Below, in pieces: positions 24,107-34,700 of a stretch of DNA of 64,000 bases (positions are counted from its first letter, which is position 1; the number at the start of each line of letters is the position of its first letter). A model generated the notes under the pieces. It saw only the letters and a program-made list of their open reading frames with translations. It had not been told where the DNA came from and made no database searches. The DNA is from Prevotella sp. (GTDB lineage Bacteria; Bacteroidota; Bacteroidia; Bacteroidales; Bacteroidaceae). The position numbers and the translations under genes were made by a program. The DNA lies in contig JAEEWT010000002.1 in the NCBI GenBank assembly GCA_016287755.1, forward strand, positions 1 through 64,000. Reading direction: 5' to 3'.

Positions 24107-26572
24107 TTCGCTCTTGCCCAGTACAGGCGACTGCGCTTTGAGTGTTCCCTTACCCTTGACCACCACCATACATTTGCCGAAGAAGGCTTTTCGCTGGGGT
24201 GCCTTGAAGTTCTCCATGGAGGTCTGACAACCATTATCGGTACCGATGATCTCCGCACCGCCGTCAACAGAGAAATAGATCTGATCCTCGGCCAACGGAC
24301 AGAGGTTACCATCTTTATCCACTACCTCTACATTCACGAACGTGGTAGTCTTACCTTGATAATCAGGGATGAGACGGATGCTGGCAGGAGCACCTGCGGT
24401 CTTGATAACCTGTTCGTTCACCACCTTCCCGTTTTTACGAGCCACAGCCTTCACCTCACCCGGTTCGAAGGTAACGCGCCATCCCACATGGTATTCACTG
24501 TTCAGCTTCGCCTTGGTCTGGTGCATATCATACCGTCCTTCAGGTTGTTCTCCAGTCTTCCTTCGAACACCCTGACTCTTACCGTTGATGAACAGTTCCA
24601 CCTCGTCGGCATTGTTATAGTAGCACCACATATCGATGGTCTGACCCGGCAGCCAGTTCCAGTGCGGGAACAAGTGCAGTACCGGTTTGTCCGTCCACTC
24701 ACTCTGATACATATAATAACTGTCCTTGGGGAAGCCCGCCAGGTCGATGATACCGAAATACGACGAGCGAGCAGGGAATCCGTAAGGCGTAGGCTCACCA
24801 ATGTAGTCCCAGCCCGTCCAGATATACTGTCCTCCTACGAAGTCGTTATGTTTCACCACATCCCAGGTCTCCTCATGGGTAGAGCTCCACGACGCATGCA
24901 TATTGTCGTACGACGAGCACATATACGAAGGATCGGTATATGGCAGGTACCATTCCTCGGGTGCCCAGGTAACCACATCAGAAGGCATCTTATAATACCC
25001 TCTTGTCTGCAGGGCCGAAACACTCTCGCTGAAGATAAAAGGCTTGTCGGGGAAGTTCTTCCTGACATCCTTCACCCACTGATGGTGATAGTTGAAGCCG
25101 ATGATATCGATCACACCGCTCTTGAAGAGGTGGTTGTTCGGATTCGGTTCATTACAGCCGGCAGTGATGGGGCGCGACTTGTCGTACTTCCTGATGATAT
25201 CCGCCAGATGGATGGTCAGCAGGGAGTTCGGACTCAACTCCCCGTCCTTGGCCAGCGTGGAAGCATCACGACTCGCATTGAGCAGGAGGTTAGCCTGTTC
25301 CAAGGTGAGCTCATCATTATCGGTGCTCGACCACTGTTCCAGCACCTCATTACCGATGCTCCACATCAAGATGCAAGGATGGTTACGGTCGCGTAACACC
25401 AGATCAGACAGGTCTCTTTCATGCCATTCCTCAAAGAAACGGGCATAGTCGTTCTGTGTCTTCTTGCGCCGCCACATGTCAAACGACTCATCCATCACGA
25501 TCAGTCCCATGGTGTCGCACATATTCAGCAACTCAGGTGCTGGCGGGTTATGCGAAGAACGGATGGAGTTCACTCCCATCGCCTTCAGCTTGGAGAGCTT
25601 ACGATGCAGGGCATCCTCGTTCAAGGCAGCACCCAGACAACCAAAGTCATGATGCTCGCATACACCATTGATCTTAAAGTTCTTACCATTGAGCCAGAAA
25701 CCTGTTTGGGGATCGAACTTAAAATCACGGAAGCCCGTAGTGGTCTCGTAGGTATCCACCACCTTACCGCCACTCTTCACTTCTGTACGTACCTTATATA
25801 TATAGGGGGTCTCGCACGACCACCGTTTCAACTTGGAACTTGGCACTTTGAACTTGGAACTCTGACCATTGCCACGGGCAACCAATTTGCCATCAGGACC
25901 ATAAAGGGTATGAGAGACAGTAAGTTTGGCGTTCGAGGGATTCTCAATATCAGTTTCCACAAACACCTTACCATCAGCCTGTGTCTCCACATGCACACCC
26001 CAGTGCTTTACATGGATAGGGTCCGTCTTCGTGAGCCATACATGACGGTAGATACCGCAACCGCTATACCAACGGGAATTGGGCTGGTCGGAGTTGTCAA
26101 CACGCACTGCTACCACATTCTCCCCTTCCTTCAGATAGGAAGTGATATCATATTCAAACGAACTGTAGCCATAAGGGCGATATCCCACCTTCTGTCCGTT
26201 GACATAGACCGTGGAGTTCATATATACACCGTCGAACTCCAAATAATATCGAACTTTGAACTTTGAACTTTGAACTTTATGATTTGATTCTTCAATTCTG
26301 AAATGCTTACGGTACCAGCCGATGCCACCAGGTAAGGCACCGCCACCTGCGCCACTGGGATTACCGGCATAGAAATCACCCTCAATAGCCCAGTCGTGCG
26401 GCACGTCAAGTTTGCGCCACCAGGAATCGTTATACTCCACTTTCGACATCTGGACGGAATCACCAAGATGGAATCGCCAATTGTTGTCAAAGCATTGTCT
26501 GTCTCGAGCTTGGGCGGTCAGTCCCATCATGACTGCACATAATACGACCGCTGTTTTCATTAGGTTTGACAT
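24089..26572 (-). CDS. GH2 beta-galactosidase-like protein
   Basis: An 827-residue secreted family 2 glycoside hydrolase, most likely a beta-galactosidase. After a signal peptide comes the sugar-binding jelly roll (residues 30-195, with VPHDWAIEGDF and WYRKHF), an Ig-like domain, and the TIM barrel with the acid/base Glu in SIGNEVLEQ near 407 and the nucleophile Glu in IFSESVSAL near 514. The C-terminus has the Ig-like DUF4982 and GH2 C-terminal domains. Two linkers (SSKFKV near 103; SSKFKVPSSKLK near 240) are encoded by 7-bp word repeats and are not part of the family core. It is the third gene of the glycosidase run. Confidence 0.9.
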   Translation of the reverse strand: MSNLMKTAVVLCAVMMGLTAQARDRQCFDNNWRFHLGDSVQMSKVEYNDSWWRKLDVPHDWAIEGDFYAGNPSGAGGGALPGGIGWYRKHFRIEESNHKVQSSKFKVRYYLEFDGVYMNSTVYVNGQKVGYRPYGYSSFEYDITSYLKEGENVVAVRVDNSDQPNSRWYSGCGIYRHVWLTKTDPIHVKHWGVHVETQADGKVFVETDIENPSNAKLTVSHTLYGPDGKLVARGNGQSSKFKVPSSKLKRWSCETPYIYKVRTEVKSGGKVVDTYETTTGFRDFKFDPQTGFWLNGKNFKINGVCEHHDFGCLGAALNEDALHRKLSKLKAMGVNSIRSSHNPPAPELLNMCDTMGLIVMDESFDMWRRKKTQNDYARFFEEWHERDLSDLVLRDRNHPCILMWSIGNEVLEQWSSTDNDELTLEQANLLLNASRDASTLAKDGELSPNSLLTIHLADIIRKYDKSRPITAGCNEPNPNNHLFKSGVIDIIGFNYHHQWVKDVRKNFPDKPFIFSESVSALQTRGYYKMPSDVVTWAPEEWYLPYTDPSYMCSSYDNMHASWSSTHEETWDVVKHNDFVGGQYIWTGWDYIGEPTPYGFPARSSYFGIIDLAGFPKDSYYMYQSEWTDKPVLHLFPHWNWLPGQTIDMWCYYNNADEVELFINGKSQGVRRKTGEQPEGRYDMHQTKAKLNSEYHVGWRVTFEPGEVKAVARKNGKVVNEQVIKTAGAPASIRLIPDYQGKTTTFVNVEVVDKDGNLCPLAEDQIYFSVDGGAEIIGTDNGCQTSMENFKAPQRKAFFGKCMVVVKGKGTLKAQSPVLGKSELNIVH
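25827..25861. repeat. 7-bp word array inside GH2 gene (copy 1)
   Basis: Five units (ttcaact, tggaact, tggcact, ttgaact, tggaact) in exact 7-bp register, encoding the inter-domain linker with SSKFKVPSSKLK. Confidence 0.8.
26249..26290. repeat. 7-bp word array inside GH2 gene (copy 2)
   Basis: Six units (tcgaact, ttgaact three times, ttatgat, ttgattc) in 7-bp register. It encodes the SSKFKV-type insertion in a loop of the sugar-binding domain. Confidence 0.8.
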
Positions 26573-26583
26573 GAGTCTTGTCT

Positions 26584-28662
26584 TTAATTATTGTTGATGA
26601 TCTGATTGGTTAGCCATACCTGCATTTTTCCTGCACCACGGTGGTTCCAGGCATAGTAAGGAATGAGTTTGATGACCGCATCACAGACTTTCACCTTTCC
26701 GTTGCTGTCATAGTCCAGTACCTGTCCGTTAGCCGTAATCTGCTGGATACCTCCAACAAGCGTGGGGTTGTCGATTACTTGGAAACCAGGATTACCTGTC
26801 AGTAGGAAGTTGAAGATATCCATTCCCGTGTTGTCAACAGCCTCAGCACAATATACCAGCGGACCACGTTCCACAGATAGCTTACCATGGTCGGCCGCAA
26901 CACGGCGGTGAGCTTTGACGGTGCGCACCTTCATATCGAAATGAACATTCACCACATCCCCTTTCTTCCATTTACGGGTAAGTGAAACATACCCATCTTT
27001 ATCAATGGCAGGTGCAGAACCATCCTTCGTGATCTGCTGTCCGTTGATATTGACTGTATAACCCAGTTTCTCATTATCAGCATAGGTATAGAGATCGGTG
27101 GGCACCACCTCACCATGCACCCATCCGGGTATTCTGACCTTCATGGTAAACAGTCCTGCCTGATTTGCTTTCACACGGATAGCCACATCACCATTCCACG
27201 GATAGTTGGTCTGCTGCTCCAGCTCCACCTTCTTACCATTCACCTGCATCGTGGCAGTACTGCCCGCAAAGAGATTGACATAGATAGAAGGACAGTACGC
27301 ATCCTTTCCACCATGATGCACAGCATACATATATCCGGGCAAGGAAGGGATGAAACGACAGAGATTACTCGGACAGCAGGCGCAGCCGAACCAAGGCTGA
27401 CGCGTATTGGTGTTATCGGCATTGAACATATACTTCCCGTCAGCACTCAGCGGATTGGGATAGAAGAATCGTCCGCCGTCGATGGACATTCCGCTGATGA
27501 CACCATTATAAAGCGTACGCTCCAGACAGTCGATGTACTTCGCCTCGCCATGCAGCAAGAACATACGGTAGAACAGATACACCATCGCGATGGCAGCACA
27601 CGTTTCGTTATAGGCAGTCAGATTGGGCAGCTCATAGTCGGCACCGAATGACTCTCCCGAATGACGGGCACCCACACCGCCAGTGATATAGTACTTACGA
27701 CCGACGATGTTCTGCCAGATAGCATCAATGGTACGGACATAGTCTTTGTCGCCTGTGAGGGCAGCCACGTCAGCAATGCCCGAATACATATACCCGGCTC
27801 TGACAGCATGTCCCCATGCCTCTTTCTGTTCGAGAATAGGTTTGTCGCTTTGGGAATAGATATCGTGGATAGTAGTCTTTCCACGCATATCGAGGAAGAA
27901 CTTGGCCTGATCAAGGTATTTCTTCTCACCCGTGAGCACATAGAGTCGGGCCAGCGCCATCTCGGCAATCTGATGACCAGGAACCACACAAGCCTGTCCC
28001 GGGTTCGGTCCAACCTCACGAATCACACAGTCGGCATAGCGTTTGGCGATGTTCAGGAACTTGTCACTCCCTGTAGCCTGATAATGGGCACAAGCAGCAT
28101 CCACCATATGTCCCAGGTTGTAGAGTTCATGACTCAACACCTCTACCCTCTCCCACCTGTGCTTACCAGCCCAGCCATGCGGATGGTTGGGATTGATGGT
28201 GCGGGCAGTATAGAGATAACCATCAGACTCCTGTGCTGCAGCCACGATATCCAGTACCGAGTCGATATAGTTCTTCAGACGCTTGTCAGGATAGGTCTGC
28301 AGCACATAGCTGGCCCCTTCGATGGTCTTATACACATCGGTATCATCAAACGAGAACCCCATGAACTTAGCCACATCCCACTCGGCTGTTTCCAATCCAG
28401 GATGTCCCGGATGCTGCAGGGTATAGGCAGCCATCTCGAAGTTCTTGTAACGATGCTCACTCTCGCATTTACTGAACGCCAACGGGATTGTCACCTCACG
28501 GGCGGCCTTGATACGCTGTCCCCAGAAGGTATTAGGCATGATCTTTACTGCCGTGAACGGAACCTGACCAATAGGATAGCCGTTGTTCACCACATCAGTT
28601 TTCTGTGCACTTACACCCATTACTATCAAGGTAAGGACCACAAGGATAGATAGTCTCTTCAT
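26584..28662 (-). CDS. GH127 beta-L-arabinofuranosidase-like protein
   Basis: A 692-residue secreted enzyme of family 127 (formerly DUF1680), with an alpha/alpha-barrel catalytic domain. The family uses a cysteine nucleophile in a zinc site of one Glu and three Cys. Here YNETCAAI near residue 352 supplies Glu and Cys, and GCACCPSN near 428 supplies the Cys pair. The Sec signal peptide ends at GVSAQ. Known members release beta-L-arabinofuranose from plant glycans or hydroxyproline-linked arabinan. The neighbouring GH31 and GH2 enzymes suggest arabinose side chains on a xylosylated and galactosylated polymer. Confidence 0.9.
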   Translation of the reverse strand: MKRLSILVVLTLIVMGVSAQKTDVVNNGYPIGQVPFTAVKIMPNTFWGQRIKAAREVTIPLAFSKCESEHRYKNFEMAAYTLQHPGHPGLETAEWDVAKFMGFSFDDTDVYKTIEGASYVLQTYPDKRLKNYIDSVLDIVAAAQESDGYLYTARTINPNHPHGWAGKHRWERVEVLSHELYNLGHMVDAACAHYQATGSDKFLNIAKRYADCVIREVGPNPGQACVVPGHQIAEMALARLYVLTGEKKYLDQAKFFLDMRGKTTIHDIYSQSDKPILEQKEAWGHAVRAGYMYSGIADVAALTGDKDYVRTIDAIWQNIVGRKYYITGGVGARHSGESFGADYELPNLTAYNETCAAIAMVYLFYRMFLLHGEAKYIDCLERTLYNGVISGMSIDGGRFFYPNPLSADGKYMFNADNTNTRQPWFGCACCPSNLCRFIPSLPGYMYAVHHGGKDAYCPSIYVNLFAGSTATMQVNGKKVELEQQTNYPWNGDVAIRVKANQAGLFTMKVRIPGWVHGEVVPTDLYTYADNEKLGYTVNINGQQITKDGSAPAIDKDGYVSLTRKWKKGDVVNVHFDMKVRTVKAHRRVAADHGKLSVERGPLVYCAEAVDNTGMDIFNFLLTGNPGFQVIDNPTLVGGIQQITANGQVLDYDSNGKVKVCDAVIKLIPYYAWNHRGAGKMQVWLTNQIINNN

Positions 28663-28680
28663 GATTGTATCATCAAATAG

Positions 28681-31668
28681 TTACAGGACAACACGCACTT
28701 CCTTACCGCTGTAGTTCACCATCTTACCCTCCGGATTGTCGAGGTTAAGTGCCTTAGCAGTATCCTTGCCGATCAGCACGATGTTGAAACGACGGTTCTT
28801 GAGCATACCGTTGAAAGAGCCCATCCGCTTTCCGAAAGTAACGGTTTTGGTTGCCTCCTCATAACGGATATCAATGGTGGCATACTTACCCTTTTCGTAG
28901 TTGTAGTTCGTACCCTCGTCTTCATAGAGCTGGAAGGTAGCATCGGCTCCAGCATAGACATAGAGGTTGATGAGTTCAGCCGGTTTCTCGTCACTGTACT
29001 GCATAGCCGGTCCGAACGGGATGATGCTACCCTCGCGGACAAACACCGGAATCTTCTCATACGGAGCATCCACAACCAGTCGCTGTCCACCTTCGATATA
29101 GTCGCCTGTATAGAAATCATACCAGCCACACTGCTTCGGGAAATAGACACTGCGGTTACGAGCCTTGTAATAGCCTACCGGACAAGCCATCAGTGCCGGT
29201 CCGAACATCCACTGGTCGGGAATATCCAACACGTTCTCATCCCCATTGAAATCCATCACTAGTCCGCGCATCAGCGTATAGTCCTTGAAATGCGCCCAGC
29301 CTGCCATGGAATAGAGATAAGGCATCAGTCGGTAGCGCAGTTTGTCGTACCATACGATAGTCTGATAAGCCGGATGATTCTCTGGAGCGATGTTCCACAC
29401 TTCACGCAACGGCCATTGTCCATGAGCACGGAACAAAGGAATGAAGCATCCGAACTGGTTCCACCGTGTCTGTAACTCACGCCATTCCTTGAGATCACTG
29501 TTCTCAACGCCCGTCTTGTCAAACTCCTGCTGGGCAGCCACATAACGGTTCTCCACACTGAAACCACCTTGATCCATACCCCAGAACGGTATTCCACTCA
29601 TGGAATAGTTCAGTCCGGCAGTCATCTGAGCCCGCATATCCTCCCAGCGGGTACCTATATCACCGCTCCAGGTAGCAGTAGAGTAACGCTGCTCTCCTGC
29701 AAAGCCACTACGGGTAAGGAGGAAGACACGCGGTTCGTTGTTGGCTCCCTTGAAGACAGAGCGCTGACCGTTGTAGATAGCATCGGCATTCACTGTGGAA
29801 TAAGCGTTGAAATACTCCGTGGATGTGCCGAGGGCGGTAGGACCGCACAAAGCCTTACGGTACCACATCGGAGTACAGTCGCGCACATTCGGCTCAGAAG
29901 CATCCATCCACCATGCATCGATACCATGCTTATACTTGGTATAGAGGTTCTCGTCCATCTGTCGCCAGAACACCTTTCGTGCACCAGCATCATAGGCATC
30001 ATAGAATCCTCCCACATAGCCACGACCAACCCAGTCGTGTATATCATCTTTCACAGCTTGTGTGTACATCCATCCATTTGAATCAAGTTCCTTGTAATTG
30101 TCGGTATTCACATAGAACTTCGGCCAGACGGAAATCATGAAACGACCGTGCATCTTATGTACGTTGTCGAGCATTGCCTGAGGATTGGGGAAACGTGAAG
30201 TCTCGAACTGATGACTTCCCCACTGATCTTCCTTCCAGTAGTTCCAGTCCTGCACGATATTATCAATAGGAATCTGACGGTCGCGGAACTCCTTCAGAGT
30301 CTCCTCCACCTCAGCCTGCGTCTTATAGCGTTCCCTGCTCTGCCAGAAACCCAGCACCCATTTCGGATAGACCGGCGCCTTACCTGTCAGGGTGCGGTAG
30401 CCAGAGATAATGTCATCGAAGTTATTACCGGCAATAAAGTAGTAGTCCATATCGCGGGCCATCTCGCTCCAGATGCTCAGCTGTCCGCGTTCCTCCTCAG
30501 AGCGAGGGGCAGACACACGGAGTCCGCAATAGCTCTCTCCGCCATCTGGCTGCCATTCAATGCGAAGCTGCGCCTTCTTTCCTTTCTTCAGCATCGTACT
30601 GAACTTATAGGTATTGGGGTTCCAAGCAGTACGCCAGCGTTCTGTCACCACTTCCTTACCATCGATATATACCTTGATATACCCTGCATAGTAGAGGATG
30701 AACTGATAGAGCTGCTCCTTGCCTTCACACTTACCACAGCACTCCGGCTCGATAAAGCCCTCATACACCACATTGGCACCTTGCAGACTGAATCCCTTCG
30801 GAAGATTCTTGATACCACCATTCTCGGTTTGATTAGCAATCTCTGATGCTGCAGGAAAACCATATTCATAATAGATAGAATCCTCATCGCGCACCAGTTT
30901 CTTTCCCATCCTGTCGATATAGGTTCCCGTAAGATGACCTTCCTTGCCATTCTTATCATAGAGTTTGAAGGCACGGTTCAACTGAAGATAATCATCGGGA
31001 TTACCGAATCGGCAGAAGGAATAGGAATCCCACAAGATACCATAGTTCTTGTTGGAGAGGACAAACGGAATGCTTACCTTGGTATTATACTGGAAGAGGT
31101 CTTCGTTCTTACCCTTCATGTTCAGTTCTTCCGACTGATGCTGACCGAGTCCGTAGAAAGCCTCATCGGCAGGACTGTCGAACTTCATCTGCCACTGCAG
31201 ACCGTGTTTCATCTCTTCTGTGATGGCAGGACCACCCTTAAGACCGTATTCCCGCTCGGGTACCGTGAAATGTTTGAAGGTCTTACCATCCTTCGCCTCC
31301 TTCAGTAACTGGTTACCGTTACCGTCGAAGAAGGTGATGGCGCCCGACGACTTGTTGACAACCGCCTGCACACCCTTCGCTTTCACCCTCACCTCATCTT
31401 GGTTCTCTGCCACATCAAAACTCACTTGTTTGGTGCTCTGTGGCACAATCATCAGACTGTTCTTTGTGGGGAACGCATCCTCGCAGGTGGCCTGCACACG
31501 GATAATCCGATCGTTCATCACTTGCAGACGCACCATCTTGGCACCATTCTTGGCCGGGTCGTTTACATGAACAGTAATACTGTTTCCATTTTTCTCAAAT
31601 CCTGCTGCCTGTATCGCGGTGGATACAGACAGCAGAATGGCTGGGACGAATAATTTCGCGCTTCTCAT
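28681..31668 (-). CDS. GH31 alpha-xylosidase with inserted PA14 domain
   Basis: A 995-residue secreted family 31 enzyme. A PA14-type domain (about residues 290-395; VVYEGFIEP to GLRVSAP) is inserted in the N-terminal beta domain, the architecture known from alpha-xylosidases of xyloglucan loci, where PA14 extends the binding of decorated oligosaccharides. The catalytic Asp lies in WWMDASEPN near 587 and the acid/base Asp in TWSGDIGTR near 668. A C-terminal DUF5110-like beta domain follows (about 895-960). It is first in the glycosidase run, with a -7 box 54 nt upstream. It shares little with the second GH31 in the cluster, so the two likely act on different linkages. Confidence 0.9.
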   Translation of the reverse strand: MRSAKLFVPAILLSVSTAIQAAGFEKNGNSITVHVNDPAKNGAKMVRLQVMNDRIIRVQATCEDAFPTKNSLMIVPQSTKQVSFDVAENQDEVRVKAKGVQAVVNKSSGAITFFDGNGNQLLKEAKDGKTFKHFTVPEREYGLKGGPAITEEMKHGLQWQMKFDSPADEAFYGLGQHQSEELNMKGKNEDLFQYNTKVSIPFVLSNKNYGILWDSYSFCRFGNPDDYLQLNRAFKLYDKNGKEGHLTGTYIDRMGKKLVRDEDSIYYEYGFPAASEIANQTENGGIKNLPKGFSLQGANVVYEGFIEPECCGKCEGKEQLYQFILYYAGYIKVYIDGKEVVTERWRTAWNPNTYKFSTMLKKGKKAQLRIEWQPDGGESYCGLRVSAPRSEEERGQLSIWSEMARDMDYYFIAGNNFDDIISGYRTLTGKAPVYPKWVLGFWQSRERYKTQAEVEETLKEFRDRQIPIDNIVQDWNYWKEDQWGSHQFETSRFPNPQAMLDNVHKMHGRFMISVWPKFYVNTDNYKELDSNGWMYTQAVKDDIHDWVGRGYVGGFYDAYDAGARKVFWRQMDENLYTKYKHGIDAWWMDASEPNVRDCTPMWYRKALCGPTALGTSTEYFNAYSTVNADAIYNGQRSVFKGANNEPRVFLLTRSGFAGEQRYSTATWSGDIGTRWEDMRAQMTAGLNYSMSGIPFWGMDQGGFSVENRYVAAQQEFDKTGVENSDLKEWRELQTRWNQFGCFIPLFRAHGQWPLREVWNIAPENHPAYQTIVWYDKLRYRLMPYLYSMAGWAHFKDYTLMRGLVMDFNGDENVLDIPDQWMFGPALMACPVGYYKARNRSVYFPKQCGWYDFYTGDYIEGGQRLVVDAPYEKIPVFVREGSIIPFGPAMQYSDEKPAELINLYVYAGADATFQLYEDEGTNYNYEKGKYATIDIRYEEATKTVTFGKRMGSFNGMLKNRRFNIVLIGKDTAKALNLDNPEGKMVNYSGKEVRVVL

Positions 31669-31721
31669 TCTTTTTATTGGTATTTTATTAGTTTTTTGTT
31701 TAATGTATCAAATTAGCGATG

Positions 31722-31729
31722 CAAAGATA
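31722..31729 (-). promoter_or_regulatory. -7 box of the glycosidase operon
   Basis: Minus-strand TATCTTTG. No -33 TTTG occurs at the normal spacing, as expected for a promoter needing an activator such as the adjacent HTCS. The gap 31669-31783 holds nothing else recognisable. Confidence 0.55.
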
Positions 31730-31783
31730 CGGAAAAAAACGCACATATAAAGTCACGTATGTTTCAAAACAATGTATGAGATG

Positions 31784-34700
31784 TTAATTCTCCTTGTATT
31801 TATCCTTATATTGCGACGGTGTCATCCCATACATCTCACGGAAGTACTTCGAGAAATAGCGGGGATTGTTGAATCCTACGGCATACGACACCTCTGCTAC
31901 ATTCAACTGACTCTGGCGTAACAACTGTTCAGCACGACGAAGACGGATAAGACGGATGAACTCCGAAGGAGTGTTACCGGTCAGCGACAGCAGTTTCTTA
32001 TACAGATGGACACGCGACATGTTCAGGACGGAGCTCAGTGTCTCTACCGACAATTCATCATCACTGATGTTCTGCTCCACATATTCCGTTGCATCCTTCA
32101 CCAGCTTCTCATCCAGAGAGGTGATCTCTATCTCTTTCACCTGCGGTTCCAAACGACTGGTTCTGCCGCTGCGTTTCCATTTCAGCAGATTATTCATTCG
32201 TAAGGTCAGCAGGTCGATGTTGAACGGTTTGGTGATATAGTCATCTGCACCGCTCTCCATACCTTCGATCTTGCTCTCCTGTGCCATACGTGCCGTAAGG
32301 AGCACAAACGGAATCCTTTCCGTCTCGTGGTTACCCTTGATGGCACGACAGAGCTCGATACCATCCATCACCGGCATCATCACATCACTCAGGATAATAT
32401 CAGGTTTCCGTTCTTTCACCAAAGTCAGGGCTTCCATACCATCATGGGCCACACGAACCTGATAACTATCAGCCATCACGCCTGACATGAATTCCAGGAA
32501 ATCATCACTATCATCAACGATCAGCAAGTCGGCCTTAACGGAATCTTGTTGCTTCTGAGGTACTGAGGGTTCCTCTTCTGCTGCAGGAGCAGCAACAGGT
32601 TCCTCATCTGTCTTATTGATTGGCAGGAGGACGGTGAATACCGAGCCGCCGCCCGGGTTATCCGCAACGGATACTGTTCCACCGTGCATCTCCACAAAGT
32701 CTTTCACCAAGTTCAGTCCCACGCCACTTGCCCCATAGGGCTGCTTTTCCTTGGAGCTAACCTGGTAGAACCGCTCAAAGACATGCTTCTTGTCCTCATC
32801 ACTGATGCCCTTACCGGTATCACTCACACATATCTGCAGCTTGGATGATTGCTCCACCGTTGACAAGGATACGCGGACTTCACCTTGGTCTGTATATTTG
32901 TAAGCATTCGACAAGAGGTTGTTCATCACCTTGGTCATCTTCTCATCATCGTATGACATCAGCAAGGATTTCTCAGTCGACTCAAACGAAAACTTGATCG
33001 GCTTGTCTTGCAACAGACGGAACGACTGACAGATGCTGCTGATACGCTCCACTATGTCGCCCATCACAGGATTCAGTTCCACCTTTTTCGCATCGAGCTT
33101 GCGGAAATCCAGGATATCGTTCACCAAGGTCAGCAGCTTCTCGGCGTTGCGGTGCACCAAGGAGAGTTGTGAACGCTTCTCCTCGTCCTCTTCCTTGCTG
33201 ATCATATGCGACAAGGGTGAGATAATCAGCGTAAGCGGGGTACGCAGTTCATGACTGGCGTTGGTGTAGAACTGCATCTTCATCTCGTCCATCTTCTGCT
33301 TCTGGCGAGTCATGATCCGATAATAGATATAATACAGCAGAGCGCAGCCTAAGAGGATATATGCCAGGATGGCCCATATCGTCAAATAGAAAGGCGGACG
33401 GATTACAATCTCCAGTTCACTGATCTCCGAATACGGCTTCCCATAACGGTCGAGCACCTGCACCTGCAAGCGATAGGTGCCTGGAGAGAGGTTGGTATAG
33501 GTGATATCGCTCCGCCATGAACTCGTGCGCAGCCATTGGTCGTTGAAACCCACCAGTCGGTAGAGATACTGCTTACGGGAAGGATAGACAAAGCTGCTGG
33601 CGGCCAGTTGGATAGTAAATGCGTTCTCACTGTATTTCAGCACCAGACGTTTGCTCTCCTGCAATGCTTCTTTTAGGATTACCCTTCCATTATACTCCTC
33701 ACCCACTGCCAGAGGATGGTCGAAAAGGATGAGACCCGTAAACAAGGCATGCGATTCTGCCTGTTTCTCATGCTGGTGATGACGTGGCACCACATTGATA
33801 CCATCCTGTCCGCCTACCAACACATCACCCATCCTTGATACCAAAATACTGCGCAAGTTAAACTGTCTGTCCTGCAGACCGTCAAGACTGTCGTAGCTGG
33901 AGGCTTCCAACGCCCAGCCCTTCTCGTTCTTGATCACCCTCACCTGCATCAGTCCGTTATCCGAGACAATCCACACGTTATGGTTCAAATCCTCTACCAA
34001 GGAACAGCTCATACCTCGCATCGTCATCAGCTGATCGGTTTGGGGATCATAGACGTTCACACCCGAAGATGTGGCAATCCAAATCAAGCCACGACTGTCT
34101 ATGAGGATATGGTTAGCCATGGAATTGATGAAGGGCTGACCGCTGCGTGTTTTCTCCATACGGGTGAACTGACGGGTCTTGGCATCCATCCGTGAGAGGA
34201 TTTGTGAATGACCGATCAGGATATTCCCTTCTTTGTCGATGAAGATCGTAGAGATATAATCAGACAACAGTTTGGAATTCTTGGTATCATAGGTGGTCCA
34301 CTTACCAGTCTTCACATCCAGTTCCTGCAGACCGCCGCCTAAGGTACCTATCCATATATGACCGTCGGGTGACTCCGCCAACGACCAGACGTTATCGTTG
34401 GCCAGTCCGTCTTTTACTCGATAAACCTGGAAATGCCCATCCTTGTAATGCGCAATGCCACCCTGGAAGGTACCGAACCAAAGCGAACCGTCGGAAGCCA
34501 TCAACGAGCATATCACCACATCAGTCCCCAGGCCCGTCTCGTTCTTCCGATAGACACGTTGCGTACCTGTCAGCGGCTGGTAGCAGATAATACCCTTGTC
34601 GTTCGTGCCACACCAGAGATTACCTACACGATCTTCCACCATCGTACAGATATCGCCCAACGGCAGCAAGGGGAAACGGGTTGCCCCCTCCCACAGATAG

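Noticed and set aside
24356..25396. Open frame of 346 codons on the plus strand
   Set aside because: It is exactly antisense to the GH2 gene, which has clear catalytic motifs; such frames arise from codon bias in this genome.
27661..28653. Open frame of 330 codons on the plus strand
   Set aside because: Antisense to GH127; no start signal or domain-like content.
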